A stretch of DNA of 64,000 bases, from contig SMSO01000014.1 in NCBI GenBank assembly GCA_004764695.1, forward strand, positions 3,671,148 through 3,735,147, in the 5' to 3' direction. Below are positions 32,668 to 41,596 of this stretch, piece after piece. Position 1 is the stretch's first letter; each line of letters begins with the position of its first letter. The translations under genes were made by a program, and so were the position numbers. The notes under the pieces were generated by a model. The model did not search any database. It was not told where the DNA came from and was given only the letters and a program-made list of their open reading frames with translations. The DNA is from Schizochytrium sp. TIO01. Its lineage: Eukaryota; Sar; Bigyra; Thraustochytrida; Thraustochytriidae.

Positions 32668-34516
32668 TCAACAACAACAACAACAACAACGGCAACAACA
32701 GCAACGGCCAAGGTCATCGGAGTCATCGGCATCGGCAGTAGCTCGCAGACGCATGGAGGAGAATATCATGGAGTCTGGGGAAAATGCATTTGATATCCAG
32801 CATGCGCTCGACGAGCAAGGCAGAGCGGCACGTGAGATGTTGGAGCAGGTTAATGAGATTCGACAGGAGATCGCAGCGCTCCGCGATATGGAGGACTCGA
32901 GTCCCAGAAGCCGGGCCCAACACGCAGCTCGCTTCGAAGAATTGATTGGCAAGCTCGAGCGTCTTGAGCAGGAGAAGGACACGCTGAACCAAGCCATTTC
33001 ACGCCACCAGAATGGTGGCAGCAGTGGAAGGTCATACCGTAGCGGTATCGAATCGCCTCCAGCAATGTTTTCGTCATCATATTTGCAACGATCTCCTAAT
33101 GATGATCAGGAAAGCCTTGCGGCCGCCACAGATGGCGACCCGGAGGACGTGCAGGATGTTGAAAGGCTGCTCCGTGCTTTGGAGCATGCGCGTGAGCTGG
33201 GTCGTTTTAAATCGCTCCAGCTCAAGCGCCAGGAACAGGAGGTCGCAACGCTGCAACGTAACATTCAGGGTCTCGAATCTCGTCTCTTGCGCGTGAGACC
33301 TGAGTTTGGATCTGGCGGACTAAGCCAGGTCAGTGACATTGACGGAGAGGACGAGGACCAAGTCGACGACCTCCGTCATGCTAAACGCTCAAATGGACGC
33401 AATCTGCGTCTACCGCGAGAGATTCTTGAAGAAAATGAAGCGTCTTCTGTTCAGGTCGAGGCTGTTTCTCAAGGGCGCAATGGCGATGCTGATGATGATG
33501 ATGACGATGATGTTTCTCAAGAGGATCGGTTATCCGAAGTCGATGATGACGATGACGACGACGACGATGAAAATGACCATGTTGGCGAGCTTGAGGATGA
33601 TGGAACTCGGTCCATTCGCACAGAGGGTGCTCGCACTCAGTTCACAACACGCTCGGAAGTCGATCGTGTAAGCACAGCCGCCATCAAGGGAGATGACGTT
33701 GATACCGACGATGTTGAGGCGGTCTTGGAGGGCGGTACCTCGATTCGGAGCGGGCGCACTGATGATGGCGATGATGGCGATGACGATGATGATAACGGCG
33801 ATGATCAGAATGGCGCAGCGCCAGCGAGTGCCGCCGAAGCAGCCGCTGTCTCGCGTCATTTGCGATCATCACTCGCTCACAAGGCTGTGATCGAAAGTGC
33901 TAGCGTTGTTGCACGTGCTGGATCTACTGTTGGAGACGTTGACGATGGCGGGGCTAGTACCTACTTTGGAGAGGATGATGACGATGACGACGATGACGAC
34001 GACGATGATGATGTGGACGACGAGGACGATGACCAGGAAACCACTGCTGCCGTGGATGGCTCACGGGCCTCGCGGGGTACTCTAGACCGCGGCGACGAGG
34101 ATGCTAGTGAGTTGTCCGAAGCACTCGACCAGGTACCTGCAAGCCTGCAGTTCAACTTGCGGCGACGCTCCCGTGGTGCAAGGGGTGCTGGCAAGCGTGT
34201 CGGCATCTATGCCGGTGCAAACCGCAATGTGTTTTCGCCGTCTTCGAGCAGCATCGCCTCTGGATCTATGGACCTTTCTTCGGATGAGTTCCTCGATGGC
34301 TCAGACTACAAGATTCTCATGGAAGATATTCACGAGTTTGTTAAGGACTGCCGAGCACAAAGGCGCAATTTGGACGACTCCACATCTGACCGCGACTTCG
34401 GTCGTCGGATGATGAACTTTATTTCCAAGCTCTTAAATGAGCTTGGTCATTGTGATGTTACCAATCAAGAACAGCAGCGTCGGATTCTCCACACTTTGCG
34501 AAGCATGAGTGACTGA
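31682..34516 (+). CDS. Gln- and Asp-rich coiled-coil protein of unknown function
   Basis: A 944-residue single-exon protein starting at ATG 31682 (MSSGNGVGRND). I recognise no catalytic domain. In order: an N-terminal helical region with a short Gln run (about residues 20-60), Glu/Leu-rich helix at about 140-190, a polyglutamine tract at about 302-342, coiled-coil heptads at about 365-445 and 490-540, then repeated acidic blocks rich in Asp at about 605-640, 690-715 and 765-785. A conserved-looking C-terminal segment follows (SDEFLDGSDYKILMEDIHEF to ILHTLRSMSD, last 80 residues), which is the best candidate for a folded domain. The acidic runs are coded by GAT/GAC repeats. A scaffold or chromatin-associated role is conceivable from composition only. 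Confidence 0.75.
32585..32707. repeat. CAG/CAA tract coding for polyglutamine
   Basis: About 41 codons, nearly all CAG or CAA, with one His and one Arg interruption. The first half is mainly CAG with CAACAA interruptions, the second half almost pure CAA. It lies in frame inside the 944-residue protein. Confidence 0.95.
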
Positions 34517-35192
34517 TAAGCAGAGCAATTTTCCAATCTCTCTTTGCTTCGCCTTTCACTTTCTTTCTTTGTTCTGTTCATCTCGTCGTTTTTCCTGTTT
34601 GCTTCATATATTTACTCTGTTTCTAAAAGTGATTCTCTGTTTTCAGCAATGCAAAGCATAGCTGCTCCTGAGGACGTTGATGGCACATATGGATGAGGAA
34701 GAGTTCATTACTTCTTATTCAAATAAAAATGAATACCGTAAAAACGAAAACTAGCTTTCTTTAACAAAAGTGATTTACATTTATACATTTGCGCAATTTA
34801 TTGTACACAAAGTTCGACCACTTATTTACCTAGATCATTGTCAAAATGACTTTAAGTTGTTATCTAGTAAGATTCGATCTACAGGCATGGTCTGATTAGC
34901 TCGTGAAACTTAAAATTTTTGGATGAAGTCATTTCCGTGCTTCAGGATTTCCCAAAGCCATTTTGTGAGTTCTCCCTACTCATCATATGTCCAATGCCAA
35001 GCAACCTTGCTGATTGTTTTGTTGATAGAAGATTGAATGTGATTATTTCAAGCGTGAAGCATAGAGTGCGAAACAAAGAGGAGAAAACGAAGAACTCAAT
35101 TTCATCGATTTAAAAAAAAGAAAAAGAAAAGAAAAAAAAGAGTGGCAGAAGTACGAGGTAGTACTCGAGAGTTCGTGGTCTGTAAAAACTGA
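34517..35192. other. 3'-3' spacer between convergent genes
   Basis: AT-rich region between the convergent Gln/Asp-rich and FKBP genes, with an A-rich tract at about 35110-35142. No gene seen. Confidence 0.5.
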
Positions 35193-35915
35193 TTAGAGCT
35201 CCTCCCTCTCCTCGTCTACAATAAAAGTACCAGCCTTGTCCTCGGGACCCTTCGCAATACGGTTGAGGACCTGGAGTCGGCGGTTGAGCCAGTCGGCCAG
35301 CTCGGGCTTCATCTTGGATCCTTGCATACCTGAGAGGCGGGCAATCTGCTTGGTGACATCCTCGGAAGACGCAGCCTTCATTTTCTCAGCGTAAGCAGAC
35401 TCCTTTTCGTTGCATCCTTCGAGCGAATACGGATCGCAGCGCAATGCAGGGACCTTATCACCATTAATTTTGAGCATTTCGATGGTGAAAATCAACGTGG
35501 CGCCGGGCGGGATCGTTGGCGGAGATCCTCGGTCTCCGTAAGCAAGGTCACTCGGAATGTAAAGCTCAAGCTTGTCGCCCTCAACCATGAACTGCATTGC
35601 CTCGGTCCAACCCCGAATGACCTGGTTAGGAGCGAAGTCGATCGGCTCGCCACGTTCAACGCTTGAGTCAAAGACTTCGCCGTTAATGAGAGATCCATGA
35701 TAATGGCACGTGCAAGGTGAGTTCACAGTAGGGTGGAACTGGCCAGATCCGCGCTGCAAGACCTTGTACTGCAGACCTGACTCGAGCTCGATAACGCCGG
35801 GCTTGGCGCGGTTGGCCTCTAGAAAGGCAAGACCTGCTGCATCAGGTCCAGCGTTGACAGCAATAGCAGCAACAGCTGCCATAGCGACGGAGAGAATCCA
35901 GGAGGCAGTGCGCAT
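35193..35915 (-). CDS. Secretory-pathway FKBP-type peptidyl-prolyl isomerase
   Basis: A 240-residue single-exon protein from ATG 35915. Residues 1-22 are a signal peptide ending VNA. Residues about 45-150 are one FKBP domain with the expected ligand-pocket residues: YHGSLINGEVFDSS, GEPIDFAPNQVIRGWTEAMQFMVEGDKLELYIPSDLAYGDRG, and PPGATLIFTIEMLKI. After a CDPYSLEGC segment, an 80-residue helical tail ends in REEL, which resembles the KDEL/HDEL ER-retrieval signals. It should assist folding of secretory proteins in the ER lumen. The tail (EK...Y..KM, then RL..M, then MKPELADWLNRRLQVL) is reminiscent of the helical C-terminal domain of ERp29; that is an impression, not a match. It is divergent with tRNase Z, with 715 bases between start codons. 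Confidence 0.92.
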   Translation of the reverse strand: MRTASWILSVAMAAVAAIAVNAGPDAAGLAFLEANRAKPGVIELESGLQYKVLQRGSGQFHPTVNSPCTCHYHGSLINGEVFDSSVERGEPIDFAPNQVIRGWTEAMQFMVEGDKLELYIPSDLAYGDRGSPPTIPPGATLIFTIEMLKINGDKVPALRCDPYSLEGCNEKESAYAEKMKAASSEDVTKQIARLSGMQGSKMKPELADWLNRRLQVLNRIAKGPEDKAGTFIVDEEREEL

Positions 35916-36630
35916 GGTTGCAAGGGTTATGTTAAGACGAAGAAGTAAAGAGAGCTAGAGATGTGACGATTGTGCTCCCACTCTCCGAGAGCGTTTGGAT
36001 TTTGAGAAGTTCGTTCTTTTTCAGGAAAGATTTTTTTTGGTTTTCTCAATTCCATACTATTATATATCTATATAGTGAGCGCTTTTTCTTTTTCATTTTC
36101 TACTTTAGAATGATCATGATAATATTGTTTTAAATTAATAAAAAAATAACTCTGAGTCTATTTATAAATAAATCCGTGGACGGCTTCTCGTCGCTTTGAG
36201 AATCAAAAGCACCGATTTAGTAGAAACGCACCACTTAATCAGAAGAACACATTACGGAGAGCTTTGGCTAACTAAATTACAAATTGTGGAAGCCTTCATA
36301 GGACTGCAATACTCTTCCGTATTGAGTCCCGATCTTGAAATACAATAATGAAGGTCTCAGAACCAGTGAAGTTCTTCTCTAGTGGGTTATTCTCTATTTG
36401 TATAAATAGGCTATGTTATAGTATTCACTTGCAACTCATTGGAATAAAGTTGGCTCTTGAGTCTATAACTCATTAAGTTCCTGGTCAACAAATTTCGTGA
36501 ATGAGTCGTCACAGAATCACTACTTGGGCAAATACACATTTAGCAACGAGCGCTTTGTGAGGATACCAAAGCACAAAGCACGAAACCGCTCGAGGCAGGG
36601 TCTTCGGCGCGGTCTCGGGGTTCAGGTGCA
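35916..36630. other. Shared upstream region of FKBP and tRNase Z
   Basis: 715 bases between two divergent start codons, so both promoters must lie here. AT-rich in the middle (about 36040-36180). I cannot point to a specific promoter element. There is no gene. Confidence 0.5.
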
Positions 36631-39006
36631 ATGGAGTGCGAACACAGAGTCTCCGTGCTCTCAGGAGGCAGCTTCGGCACGCGTCCAACGCTGGTGCTCT
36701 CCGTGGAATCACCAGGAAGGCTGCAGCACAAAGCATGTTCAGGTCCTGACGCAGATCTTGCTCGCATGGAGGATGATGCCCTGCGTGTTTTTGGGAGAGT
36801 CTTGATAGATTGTTGCGAAGGAACGCAAAGGCTTTGTGCGCAATTTCGCCTGAAATCTAGTAAAATCAATGCGGTGCTGCTCTCGAAATTAGACCATGCC
36901 ACAGCTGGAGGAGTGGGTGGCATTTACTTCTCATTGGCAGATGCAGGGAGTCCAGAACTTGCCGTGCGAGGGCCGGAAGGAACCGAGGGTTTTATGGCAT
37001 CCATTAAACGATTTGTGCATAGGAGGTGGCCGGAGGTAAGCTGCGTAGATGTCCAGAGAAATTCGTGCCATCAGGCTAAATACGAAGAACTTGGACTAGT
37101 GGACTTGCTTATGGTCACTCTTAAAATGAACGAGGATGCGCATAAAGATTCTAAGTATTGCCATTGGTGTGCTGTTGATCGTGCTCGCGATGCAAGCGAT
37201 GACGAGGATAGCGATAGCAGTGAGGACGAAGAGGATAGTAGTAGTGACAACGACGAAGATGAAGATGAAGATGAAGATGACGACGATGATGATGAAGAAG
37301 AAGATGAAGATGAAGATGAAGATGAAGATGAAGAGAAAGAAACAACCAGCAACACAGAGGTTGAAAATTCAGACGGACGAACCAGCTCAGATCTAGGGAG
37401 TGAAGATTTGAATCAGGCCACAATTGCATACATCGTACGACTTTGGCAACATGTGCAGTACGATGGCAGAGCGCCGGTGCGTTCAGGTGCGAGCACACTT
37501 GTGGCTGTTGTGAATTGTCCCAGCAAGGAATATCTGGGGTCACTTCACCACAGTGTTCACTTCAAGGCTGAGAAATCGTGTGATCATGTGCCAAAGGTAT
37601 TCCTTCACATGTCACACCGCAACGTTATTGAGTCTGAAGCATACCAGACTTGGGTGGGGAAGTACACAGAAGCAAGGCACATATTTGTGCATGAAAGCTT
37701 TGAGGAGCTGAAGCCAGATCCGTTCTCCTCCTCTGCACGCTGGAGCGCACGGCTAAGGCAATTTTGTCCAACATTATTACCTGTGGCCCAGGCTGAAATA
37801 TTTCCTGAGTCCTCCATCAAGTCTCAAAAGGGAAAGTCGCAGGTTAAGGAGCTGCAACCCAAGGGCATGGAGCCCACTGGCGATCAGCTCATGGCTGGCA
37901 TTCATATTCGAGTCAAGCATGGGGATGTGTTTTTAGATTACAAAAATGCACAAGGCGTTGCACTTCAACGCAAGCTCATGTTGAAAAGTCAACTGAGTGC
38001 AACAGATTCCAACAGTGAACAGAAAAATCAAGCTTCAGTTCCAACCACCACTGCGACCTCTGATGAAAATGAATTATGCATCGATGACGTGGCTATGGAC
38101 ACGCCTTCGGAATCTGGGACAGGTTCCTTGTCCCCGTATGCCTTAGACACAAGCATTACGTTTTTAGGTACCGGTTCTGCGAAACCAGCAAAACTGAGAA
38201 ACTGTAGTGGAATTCTTGTAACCCTTGCTAATAATCAAGGTTACGGGCTACTTGATGTTGGAGAGGGAAGCTATTCACAACTTGTTCGTCTTTATGGATC
38301 TACTCAAGCTGACGAGATTGTGCGTAACCTTCAGTGGATTTGTATTTCGCACGCACATTTAGATCATCACGGAGGTCTAGGACGAATCTTGGAGATTCGT
38401 GCTAAGCAAGAGGGCGGAGAATTACCAATTTTCGGCCCTACATCGATCAACGATGCTTTGAATGATCTACAGACTTTGTGGCCTTCGTTCAAGTTTCTCT
38501 TTCAGCATCTAGAGCAGCTCCGACATGGCTTACCGCCTTCTCTTGCAGCGATGAGCTGCAAGGTTTATCATTGTTTTGATGCTTACGCCATGGGTCTGCT
38601 TGTACCAACTCGTGAGGGGCCACCTGTGTGGTTAGTGTACTCTGGTGATACTCGTCCTTGTCCGAGGATGTGGCGTGAACTTTGTTCACCTCCGCGCCAT
38701 GCTGGAGCGGCATTATATCGAGTATTGATTCACGAGGCCACGTTTGATGACACACGGAAGGAGCAAGCTTTGCGGAAGAAACACAGCACTATCGGAGAGG
38801 CCTACCAAGCTGCTACTTCAATGGCAGCAAATTTGCTGATTTTAACGCACTTTAGTCAGCGTTATCCTAAAGGTGCGACTGCGCAGCTGCCGAAGCAGAT
38901 GCCAACCATTTTCGCAGCCGACTTGATGCGCATCCCACTACTCTCACGTCTAGATGAGATGCACGCCCTTGCGTCAGCACAAAGACCAGAGCTTGCTATT
39001 GAGTGA
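36631..39006 (+). CDS. Long-form tRNase Z (ELAC2-type tRNA 3' endonuclease)
   Basis: A 791-residue single-exon protein from ATG 36631. It removes the 3' trailer of precursor tRNAs before CCA addition. The N-terminal half is the degenerate metallo-beta-lactamase domain of the long form: GGSFGTRPTLVLSVE, RVLIDCCEGTQRLCAQFRLK, INAVLLSKLDHATAGGVGGIYFS. The C-terminal half (from about 505) is the active domain: ITFLGTGSAKPAKLRNCSGILV; the zinc-binding HAHLDHHGG at about 573; YSGDTRPC; HEATFDD followed by KKHST.GEA; and LTHFSQRYPK. All the metal-ligand motifs are intact. An acidic Asp/Glu insertion at residues about 187-240 is coded by GAT/GAA repeats and is absent from typical relatives. The start fits the family closely, and no mitochondrial leader is apparent. 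Confidence 0.96.
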   Translation: MECEHRVSVLSGGSFGTRPTLVLSVESPGRLQHKACSGPDADLARMEDDALRVFGRVLIDCCEGTQRLCAQFRLKSSKINAVLLSKLDHATAGGVGGIYFSLADAGSPELAVRGPEGTEGFMASIKRFVHRRWPEVSCVDVQRNSCHQAKYEELGLVDLLMVTLKMNEDAHKDSKYCHWCAVDRARDASDDEDSDSSEDEEDSSSDNDEDEDEDEDDDDDDEEEDEDEDEDEDEEKETTSNTEVENSDGRTSSDLGSEDLNQATIAYIVRLWQHVQYDGRAPVRSGASTLVAVVNCPSKEYLGSLHHSVHFKAEKSCDHVPKVFLHMSHRNVIESEAYQTWVGKYTEARHIFVHESFEELKPDPFSSSARWSARLRQFCPTLLPVAQAEIFPESSIKSQKGKSQVKELQPKGMEPTGDQLMAGIHIRVKHGDVFLDYKNAQGVALQRKLMLKSQLSATDSNSEQKNQASVPTTTATSDENELCIDDVAMDTPSESGTGSLSPYALDTSITFLGTGSAKPAKLRNCSGILVTLANNQGYGLLDVGEGSYSQLVRLYGSTQADEIVRNLQWICISHAHLDHHGGLGRILEIRAKQEGGELPIFGPTSINDALNDLQTLWPSFKFLFQHLEQLRHGLPPSLAAMSCKVYHCFDAYAMGLLVPTREGPPVWLVYSGDTRPCPRMWRELCSPPRHAGAALYRVLIHEATFDDTRKEQALRKKHSTIGEAYQAATSMAANLLILTHFSQRYPKGATAQLPKQMPTIFAADLMRIPLLSRLDEMHALASAQRPELAIE
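37190..37345. repeat. GAT/GAA-rich repeat coding for an acidic insertion
   Basis: About 50 codons of GAT, GAC, GAA and GAG inside the tRNase Z gene, between its two lactamase-fold halves. It lies in frame and without stops. Confidence 0.9.
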
Positions 39007-39343
39007 GTCATCGAGAATCGACAAACTGCCTTCGATAGATCCAGTGCTGTTTTTAACGTTATGTCACTTATGATCAACGAGCAAACTTTATAAGCTCATA
39101 CATAAACGCGATGCTGCAAACCTTATTTTAGAAATTTCCCCCAAATCAGAAGCTGCTAGGAAACATGCCACACGCCTAGTATATTCACCTTATTTATAAA
39201 CTAAATAAAACTAAACAGAACAGAGTCAGGAAATAATTCATTAACTTTATGAGCACATGAGAAAATGTGGTCATGACAATATATTTAATTATGGAATGCT
39301 GAAAAGGTAGAAAATAAGGTTTCTAGTTCAAGAAGGTCTTGCA
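39007..39343. other. 3'-3' spacer between tRNase Z and the vWA-Hint gene
   Basis: Convergent gene ends; AT-rich, with nothing further seen. Confidence 0.5.
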
Positions 39344-41596
39344 TTAGAATGCAATATCAGTACCTAGGGCTGCATCTTTGCTAATGTCCATGCCACAAAT
39401 AAGTTGAGTTTCGGAGTCACGCACAAAGCAATCTCCTGCTAATGAAATGAACCCATTCTCAGAACCAGATGCTCGAGAGAGATCCTCAACAATTTTTGAA
39501 GAGCCAAAATAGGGATGTGCAACACACTTTTCTTTAAAGCTGTGTCCAAGTGTGACACACATGTGGCCCTGAACACAAATAGCATGCCCTTCTTCAAGCA
39601 CAAAGTTGTACACAGGTGCGTTGTCCTGGGATTCTACGAGAGAGGCTTGAGGAAGCTCGCATGGGAAGGCCCACTCACCTTGTTCTGGAACGTAAACTGG
39701 GTGATAAGGAGTAATGACGAGGCCGCTTGGGAGTTGTACGAGCGGGTCCGATGTAGGCCCAGCATTAAATCGAACAACGTACTTTACAGTCGCTGGTTTC
39801 ATGTTCCACGAAAGAATAGTATCTCCTGGAATGATGGCGTCAATGCGCTTCATGCGCTGTTTATTGCCGGTTACATCGTTTGCCATAGTGACTAGACAAT
39901 TTCCAGCAAAACATCCTCGAGCTCTACTGAGATACATCGAGCGCATCATAGCTGATGAGAGAGGTGTTGCCATGGGGACACTAGCAGATTGCATTCCGTG
40001 TCCATATGATGCATATGTACGTGGTTTTGGGGTTGGTGGAGGTACGGTATCAAATGCGGCCTCAGCCCGATCACGCAGAGACTTGAAGAGCTCGCCAGAA
40101 CCATAGTTCTGAACACCAGGGTCTTTGAAGTTGTTGCATATCTCTAGGGCGTGTGCAAATAATAATGAACGCAAGTAATGAACTCCCCAGCGATTGTAGT
40201 ATTCAGGCTTTGATACAGCTTCCTTCACTTGGCCCTCTACATCCTCAAGAAGGGCGGCAACATATGCTCGACTATCACCCTGCGGCATGCCATTGATGAC
40301 TTTTTCCATGTTTAGTGCCACATCGTTGACGAGATCTGCGAGGCTTGAGTTCCAGGAATTGTTTTCATTAGCAAGAATATTAAGAAGAAATCCAATGCGA
40401 TTGCGTTGTGCAGTGACAAGGGCATCTCCCGCTCGTGACTCGGACGAGTTTTCAACAAAAGGTTCGACACGCTCACGATTTGATGCACCAGATAAACGAT
40501 ATGAGACGCTCATGTCGAAGTCATTTGCGTTTGCATCCCCAGCTTCAAATTGCAGAAGAATATTTCTTGCATGACCGTATTGTAAAGACCCAATGTGCAG
40601 TAGAAGACCCCAATCCACGATATCAGCATCATACATGGCCTGTAAAGCCTCTAAGCATTCACCTGTTAGAGTTTGATCAGAAGGAATACCAATACTAAGC
40701 TGTGCGTCCATAGCAAATGAACTAAATGTGTTTGCACACGCATGGATGAATACAGTTCCTACCATACCTGCATCGGGGATGAAGGAGTATGATCCTGCAC
40801 AGATTCGTGCGACATCTTGAAGCAATTTGGAGTCCATGCTATATCCAAATCCAAATGTGTTCACAATGCATGGCAGACGACCTACATCTTCAAGGTAGCG
40901 CTTGAGGGTAGGGATGTGCCCTCTGGGAGGCTCGATATTAGGCATACCATCAGTAAAGACATAGACTGAGGCAAGGGTTTCGTCGGCGTGCGGGTCATTC
41001 ACAACAAGGTCAAGACCGTCGCGGAGGCCGCTCCAAAGGTTTGTACTTGCCTGTGGGGACATGTTGTTAATGTGGGATTGTAGAGTTGCTCTTCCCGCGT
41101 CGTCACAGCGAACGTATTTGCATACCACTTCAGAATGTGTGTGGAAAGTTACAATGGACATGGAGTCATTGGTGCTCATCGTTGCGAGGACTGTGAGAAT
41201 GGAGTGTTTAACGATATCCAAAACTGAAAGACCGCTTGACTCAGTGTTTCCGTCTGCATCTTTTACGCTTGCATCAGCTCCCATCGAGCCACTAATGTCG
41301 ATAACACAGCACATGTGTTGGCGCCTTGGTGCGATTGGCATATCAGGTGCACGAATGGTAACCATGAGGCCAGCGTGGTCTTCTACTTCCTCGGATGAAA
41401 CTTCGAGTAAAGCTTCCTCGCTGCCATCTGAGGGCACCGCCACCGCTACAGGCACACTCGCGCTTGCATCTGCTCCACCGATTGCCTGAGCAACAGGGCT
41501 AGTGACAGATGCCCCTCCTCTAAGGGCCGATGCTCTTCTGGACAAAGATGCCCGAAAGCCGCCTCGTGGTCTTGTGCAGCAGAATTTCAGGTTCAT
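39344..41596 (-). CDS. von Willebrand A domain protein with C-terminal Hint (Vint) domain
   Basis: A 750-residue single-exon protein from ATG 41596. Residues 92-280 are a vWA domain with an intact MIDAS metal site: CVIDISGSMG (D100-x-S102-x-S104), ASTNLWSGLRDGLD for the Thr, and YVFTDGMPN for the Asp. Residues about 285-540 fit the linker domain found between vWA and Hint modules (Vwaint type). Residues 561-750 are a Hint fold: GCFAGNCLVTM with a candidate nucleophile Cys 562, VPGDTI-like IIPGDTILSWN, ITPYHPVYV (block-B TxxH at 629-632), and VYNFVLEEGHAICVQGHMCVTLGH. Hint domains in hedgehog and inteins cleave at the Cys. Here it may cut after Gly 561, but the role is unknown. No signal peptide is present, so the protein is probably intracellular. 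vWA-Hint proteins occur patchily in protists. Confidence 0.88.
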   Translation of the reverse strand: MNLKFCCTRPRGGFRASLSRRASALRGGASVTSPVAQAIGGADASASVPVAVAVPSDGSEEALLEVSSEEVEDHAGLMVTIRAPDMPIAPRRQHMCCVIDISGSMGADASVKDADGNTESSGLSVLDIVKHSILTVLATMSTNDSMSIVTFHTHSEVVCKYVRCDDAGRATLQSHINNMSPQASTNLWSGLRDGLDLVVNDPHADETLASVYVFTDGMPNIEPPRGHIPTLKRYLEDVGRLPCIVNTFGFGYSMDSKLLQDVARICAGSYSFIPDAGMVGTVFIHACANTFSSFAMDAQLSIGIPSDQTLTGECLEALQAMYDADIVDWGLLLHIGSLQYGHARNILLQFEAGDANANDFDMSVSYRLSGASNRERVEPFVENSSESRAGDALVTAQRNRIGFLLNILANENNSWNSSLADLVNDVALNMEKVINGMPQGDSRAYVAALLEDVEGQVKEAVSKPEYYNRWGVHYLRSLLFAHALEICNNFKDPGVQNYGSGELFKSLRDRAEAAFDTVPPPTPKPRTYASYGHGMQSASVPMATPLSSAMMRSMYLSRARGCFAGNCLVTMANDVTGNKQRMKRIDAIIPGDTILSWNMKPATVKYVVRFNAGPTSDPLVQLPSGLVITPYHPVYVPEQGEWAFPCELPQASLVESQDNAPVYNFVLEEGHAICVQGHMCVTLGHSFKEKCVAHPYFGSSKIVEDLSRASGSENGFISLAGDCFVRDSETQLICGMDISKDAALGTDIAF

